This document shows, piece by piece, positions 30,790 to 32,747 of a stretch of 32,747 nucleotides of DNA. The notes below the pieces were generated by a model. The model had not been told where the DNA came from, made no database searches, and was given only the letters and a program-made list of their open reading frames with translations. Source of the DNA: Burkholderiales bacterium Ga0077543 (GTDB lineage Bacteria > Pseudomonadota > Gammaproteobacteria > Burkholderiales > Burkholderiaceae_C); assembly GCA_001464055.1 (NCBI GenBank), contig LNET01000057.1:1-32747 (forward strand). The letters are read 5' to 3'. A program made the translations under genes and the position numbers. The first letter of the stretch is position 1, and the number at the start of each line of letters is the position of its first letter.

Positions 30790-32747
30790 ATGCAAATTCC
30801 AGTCATCGCCGCCGGTCGTCGGTTCACCCTGCCCCGGCCCCTGGGCTCTGCAGACGCGCTGCTGCTGGCCCGCCTGGCCCAGGCTCGCAAGGCCGAAGGC
30901 CGCATGCTCGCCGTATTCACCGCCGAGCCGGCCGATACCCCGCGCCTGGCCGATGAACTGCCCTTCTTCGCACCTGGCCTGCGTGTGTCGGTATTCCCCG
31001 ACTGGGAGACCCTGCCCTACGACACCTTCAGCCCGCACCAGGACCTCATCAGTGAGCGCCTGGCGACGCTGTGGTCGGTGCGCAATGGCGAGGTCGACGT
31101 CGTGCTGCTGCCGGCCAGCACGGCACTGGCGCGTCTGAGCCCGCCGTCATTCATGGCCGGCACCACCTTCAACTTCAAGCAGAAGAGCCGGCTGGACGAA
31201 GCCAAGCTGAAGTCGCAGCTGACCCTGGCCGGCTACCAGCACGTGAGCCAGGTGGTGAGCCCGGGCGAATACGCCGTCCGCGGCGGCCTGATCGACCTGT
31301 TCCCGATGGGCAGCCTGGTGCCCTACCGCGTGGACCTGTTCGGCGACGAGGTCGACTCCATCCGAACGTTTGATCCTGATTCCCAGCGCAGCCTGTACCC
31401 GGTGCCCGAAGTGCGCCTGCTGCCTGGCCGCGAATTCCCGATGGACGAGGCGGCCCGCACCGCCTTCCGCGCCCGCTGGCGCGAAAAGCTCGAAGGCGAC
31501 CCCACCCGCAGCCGCGTCTACAAGGACATCGGCGCAGGCCTGGCCAGCGGCGGCATCGAGTACTACCTGCCGCTGTTCTTCGACGAGCCCGGGACCATCT
31601 TCGACTACATCGGCGAGCAGGCCGCGCTGGTGCTGCACGGCAAGGTCGACGAGGCGCTGGAACGCTTCTGGAACGACACCCGCGAGCGCCACCGCTTCCT
31701 TCAGCACGACCCGGAACGGCCGATCCTGCCGCCGCCGGCGATCTTCATGCCGCCGGAAGAGTTCTTCGGCCGCACCCAGCCGCACGCCACGCTGTCGCTG
31801 CGCGGCAGCGAAGCCAGCGACTGGGCGCGCCCGCTGCCCGACATCAGCATCAACCGCGGCACGCCCGAGCCGCTGGCGCTGCTGGAACAGCACATCCAGA
31901 AGACGCCGCACCGGGTGCTGATCGTGGCCGAAAGCGACGGCCGGCGCGAAAGTCTGCTGGAGTTGCTTCGCGACCACCAGATCAGCGTGCCCAGCGTCGA
32001 CAGCCTGGAAGATTTCCTGACGGGCAGCGAGAAGGTGGCGATCGCCGCTGCACCCATGGCCGAGGGCTTCCACTGGCATGACGAAGCCGAGTCGCTGTCG
32101 GTGCAGTTCCTGACCGAAACCGAACTCTTCGCCACCACGCCGCAGGCGCGCCGCCGCCGCAAGCAGGAACAGACGAGCAGCGTCGATGCGCTCATCAAGG
32201 ACCTGTCGGAGCTGAAGATCGGTGATCCGGTGGTGCACATGAGCCACGGCATCGGCCGCTACCAGGGCCTGAAGAACATCGACCTGGGCGAAGGCACGAG
32301 CGAGTTCCTGCACCTGGAATACGCCGACAAGGCCACGCTCTACGTGCCGGTCGCGCAACTGCACCTGATCAGCCGCTACACCGGCGTCAGTGCCGAGGAA
32401 GCGCCGCTGCACCGGCTGGGCAGCGGGCAGTGGGACAAGGCGCGCCGCAAGGCCGCAGAACAGGTGCGCGACACCGCCGCCGAACTGCTGAACCTGTATG
32501 CCCGTCGCGCCGCGCGCGAAGGCTTTTCGCACCGCTTCAGCCCGCACGACTACGAAGCCTTTGCCACCAGTTTCGGCTTCGAGGAAACCGCCGACCAGCG
32601 CGCCGCCATCCACGCCGTGATCCAGGACATGGTCAGCCCCAAGCCGATGGACCGGCTGGTCTGCGGCGACGTCGGTTTCGGCAAGACCGAAGTCGCCTTG
32701 CGCGCGGCGTTCGTTGCCGTGCACGGCGGCAAGCAGGTGGCCATCCT
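30790..32747 (+). CDS. mfd: Transcription-repair coupling factor, 3' part outside window
   Basis: The first 652 codons of Mfd, cut by the window edge. Mfd removes stalled RNA polymerase from lesions and recruits UvrA. Visible domains are the N-terminal UvrB-like modules ([25 protein letters not shown], then [37 protein letters not shown], then [17 protein letters not shown]), the CarD-like polymerase-interaction domain ([18 protein letters not shown] through [25 protein letters not shown]) and the start of the SF2 translocase, with [16 protein letters not shown] and the Walker [17 protein letters not shown] near residue 626. ATG 30790 ([17 protein letters not shown]) is the first plausible start. 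Divergent from ispD, with an orphan terminator in the 104-base gap. Confidence 0.95.
   Translation, partial: MQIPVIAAGRRFTLPRPLGSADALLLARLAQARKAEGRMLAVFTAEPADTPRLADELPFFAPGLRVSVFPDWETLPYDTFSPHQDLISERLATLWSVRNGEVDVVLLPASTALARLSPPSFMAGTTFNFKQKSRLDEAKLKSQLTLAGYQHVSQVVSPGEYAVRGGLIDLFPMGSLVPYRVDLFGDEVDSIRTFDPDSQRSLYPVPEVRLLPGREFPMDEAARTAFRARWREKLEGDPTRSRVYKDIGAGLASGGIEYYLPLFFDEPGTIFDYIGEQAALVLHGKVDEALERFWNDTRERHRFLQHDPERPILPPPAIFMPPEEFFGRTQPHATLSLRGSEASDWARPLPDISINRGTPEPLALLEQHIQKTPHRVLIVAESDGRRESLLELLRDHQISVPSVDSLEDFLTGSEKVAIAAAPMAEGFHWHDEAESLSVQFLTETELFATTPQARRRRKQEQTSSVDALIKDLSELKIGDPVVHMSHGIGRYQGLKNIDLGEGTSEFLHLEYADKATLYVPVAQLHLISRYTGVSAEEAPLHRLGSGQWDKARRKAAEQVRDTAAELLNLYARRAAREGFSHRFSPHDYEAFATSFGFEETADQRAAIHAVIQDMVSPKPMDRLVCGDVGFGKTEVALRAAFVAVHGGKQVAI

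Overview
The window is a high-GC, tightly packed chromosomal segment. Its gene content points to a betaproteobacterium of the order Burkholderiales, probably of the Rubrivivax/Leptothrix/Roseateles type: the ilvBHC cluster beside an ECF sigma factor with DUF3619 and DUF3106 genes, an ompR-envZ-like pair, an ispDF overlap next to mfd, and a P-II gene behind nadE. This placement is inferred from recognised families, not from a database search. No phage genes, insertion sequences or CRISPR arrays were seen.

Layout. 1-2549 (minus): end of the branched-chain amino acid cluster, ilvB-ilvH-ilvC (ilvC cut by the window edge). 2825-5676 (plus): five genes joined by four successive 4-base NTGA stop/start overlaps (ECF-like sigma factor, DUF3619 membrane protein, DUF3106 exported protein, RDD membrane protein, LOG-family protein). 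5683-7740 (minus): nadE and glnB. 7767-12108: a FemAB-like acetyltransferase, ppa (minus), an Old Yellow Enzyme reductase and an exported serine hydrolase, with a cluster of palindromes between the last two. 12310-14982 (minus): modABC molybdate transporter, preceded by a leader with competing hairpins.

15072-21865 is the most interesting part: a complete RNA-repair/RNA-quality-control locus. RtcR (plus strand; CARF sensor domain plus sigma54 activator) is divergent from a minus-strand operon that encodes Rsr (the bacterial Ro60 orthologue), two tandem Y RNA-like non-coding RNAs with tRNA-mimic modules, RtcB RNA ligase, a broken RlaP-type nucleotidyltransferase and RtcA RNA 3'-phosphate cyclase. 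The rtcR-rsr gap holds a near-perfect sigma54 -24/-12 promoter, a good IHF-site match and a thrice-repeated heptamer that could be the RtcR operator. The architecture matches the known rsr-yrlBA-rtcBA operon type of Salmonella. The new points are the fold details of the two RNAs, the internal deletion in RlaP, the C-terminal extension of RtcA and the regulatory layout.

22023-25413 (minus): tRNA-Val(GAC) with a strong terminator, relA and an alpha/beta hydrolase. 25466-27031: a 3-hydroxybutyrate dehydrogenase-like SDR and a SIMPL-domain protein (minus). 27224-29339: an OmpR/EnvZ-type two-component pair. 29445-30685 (minus): ispD-ispF of the MEP isoprenoid pathway. 30790-end: the first two thirds of mfd, preceded by an intrinsic terminator that no plus-strand gene explains. 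No gene-free stretch exceeds 300 bases; the larger gaps are described as features.
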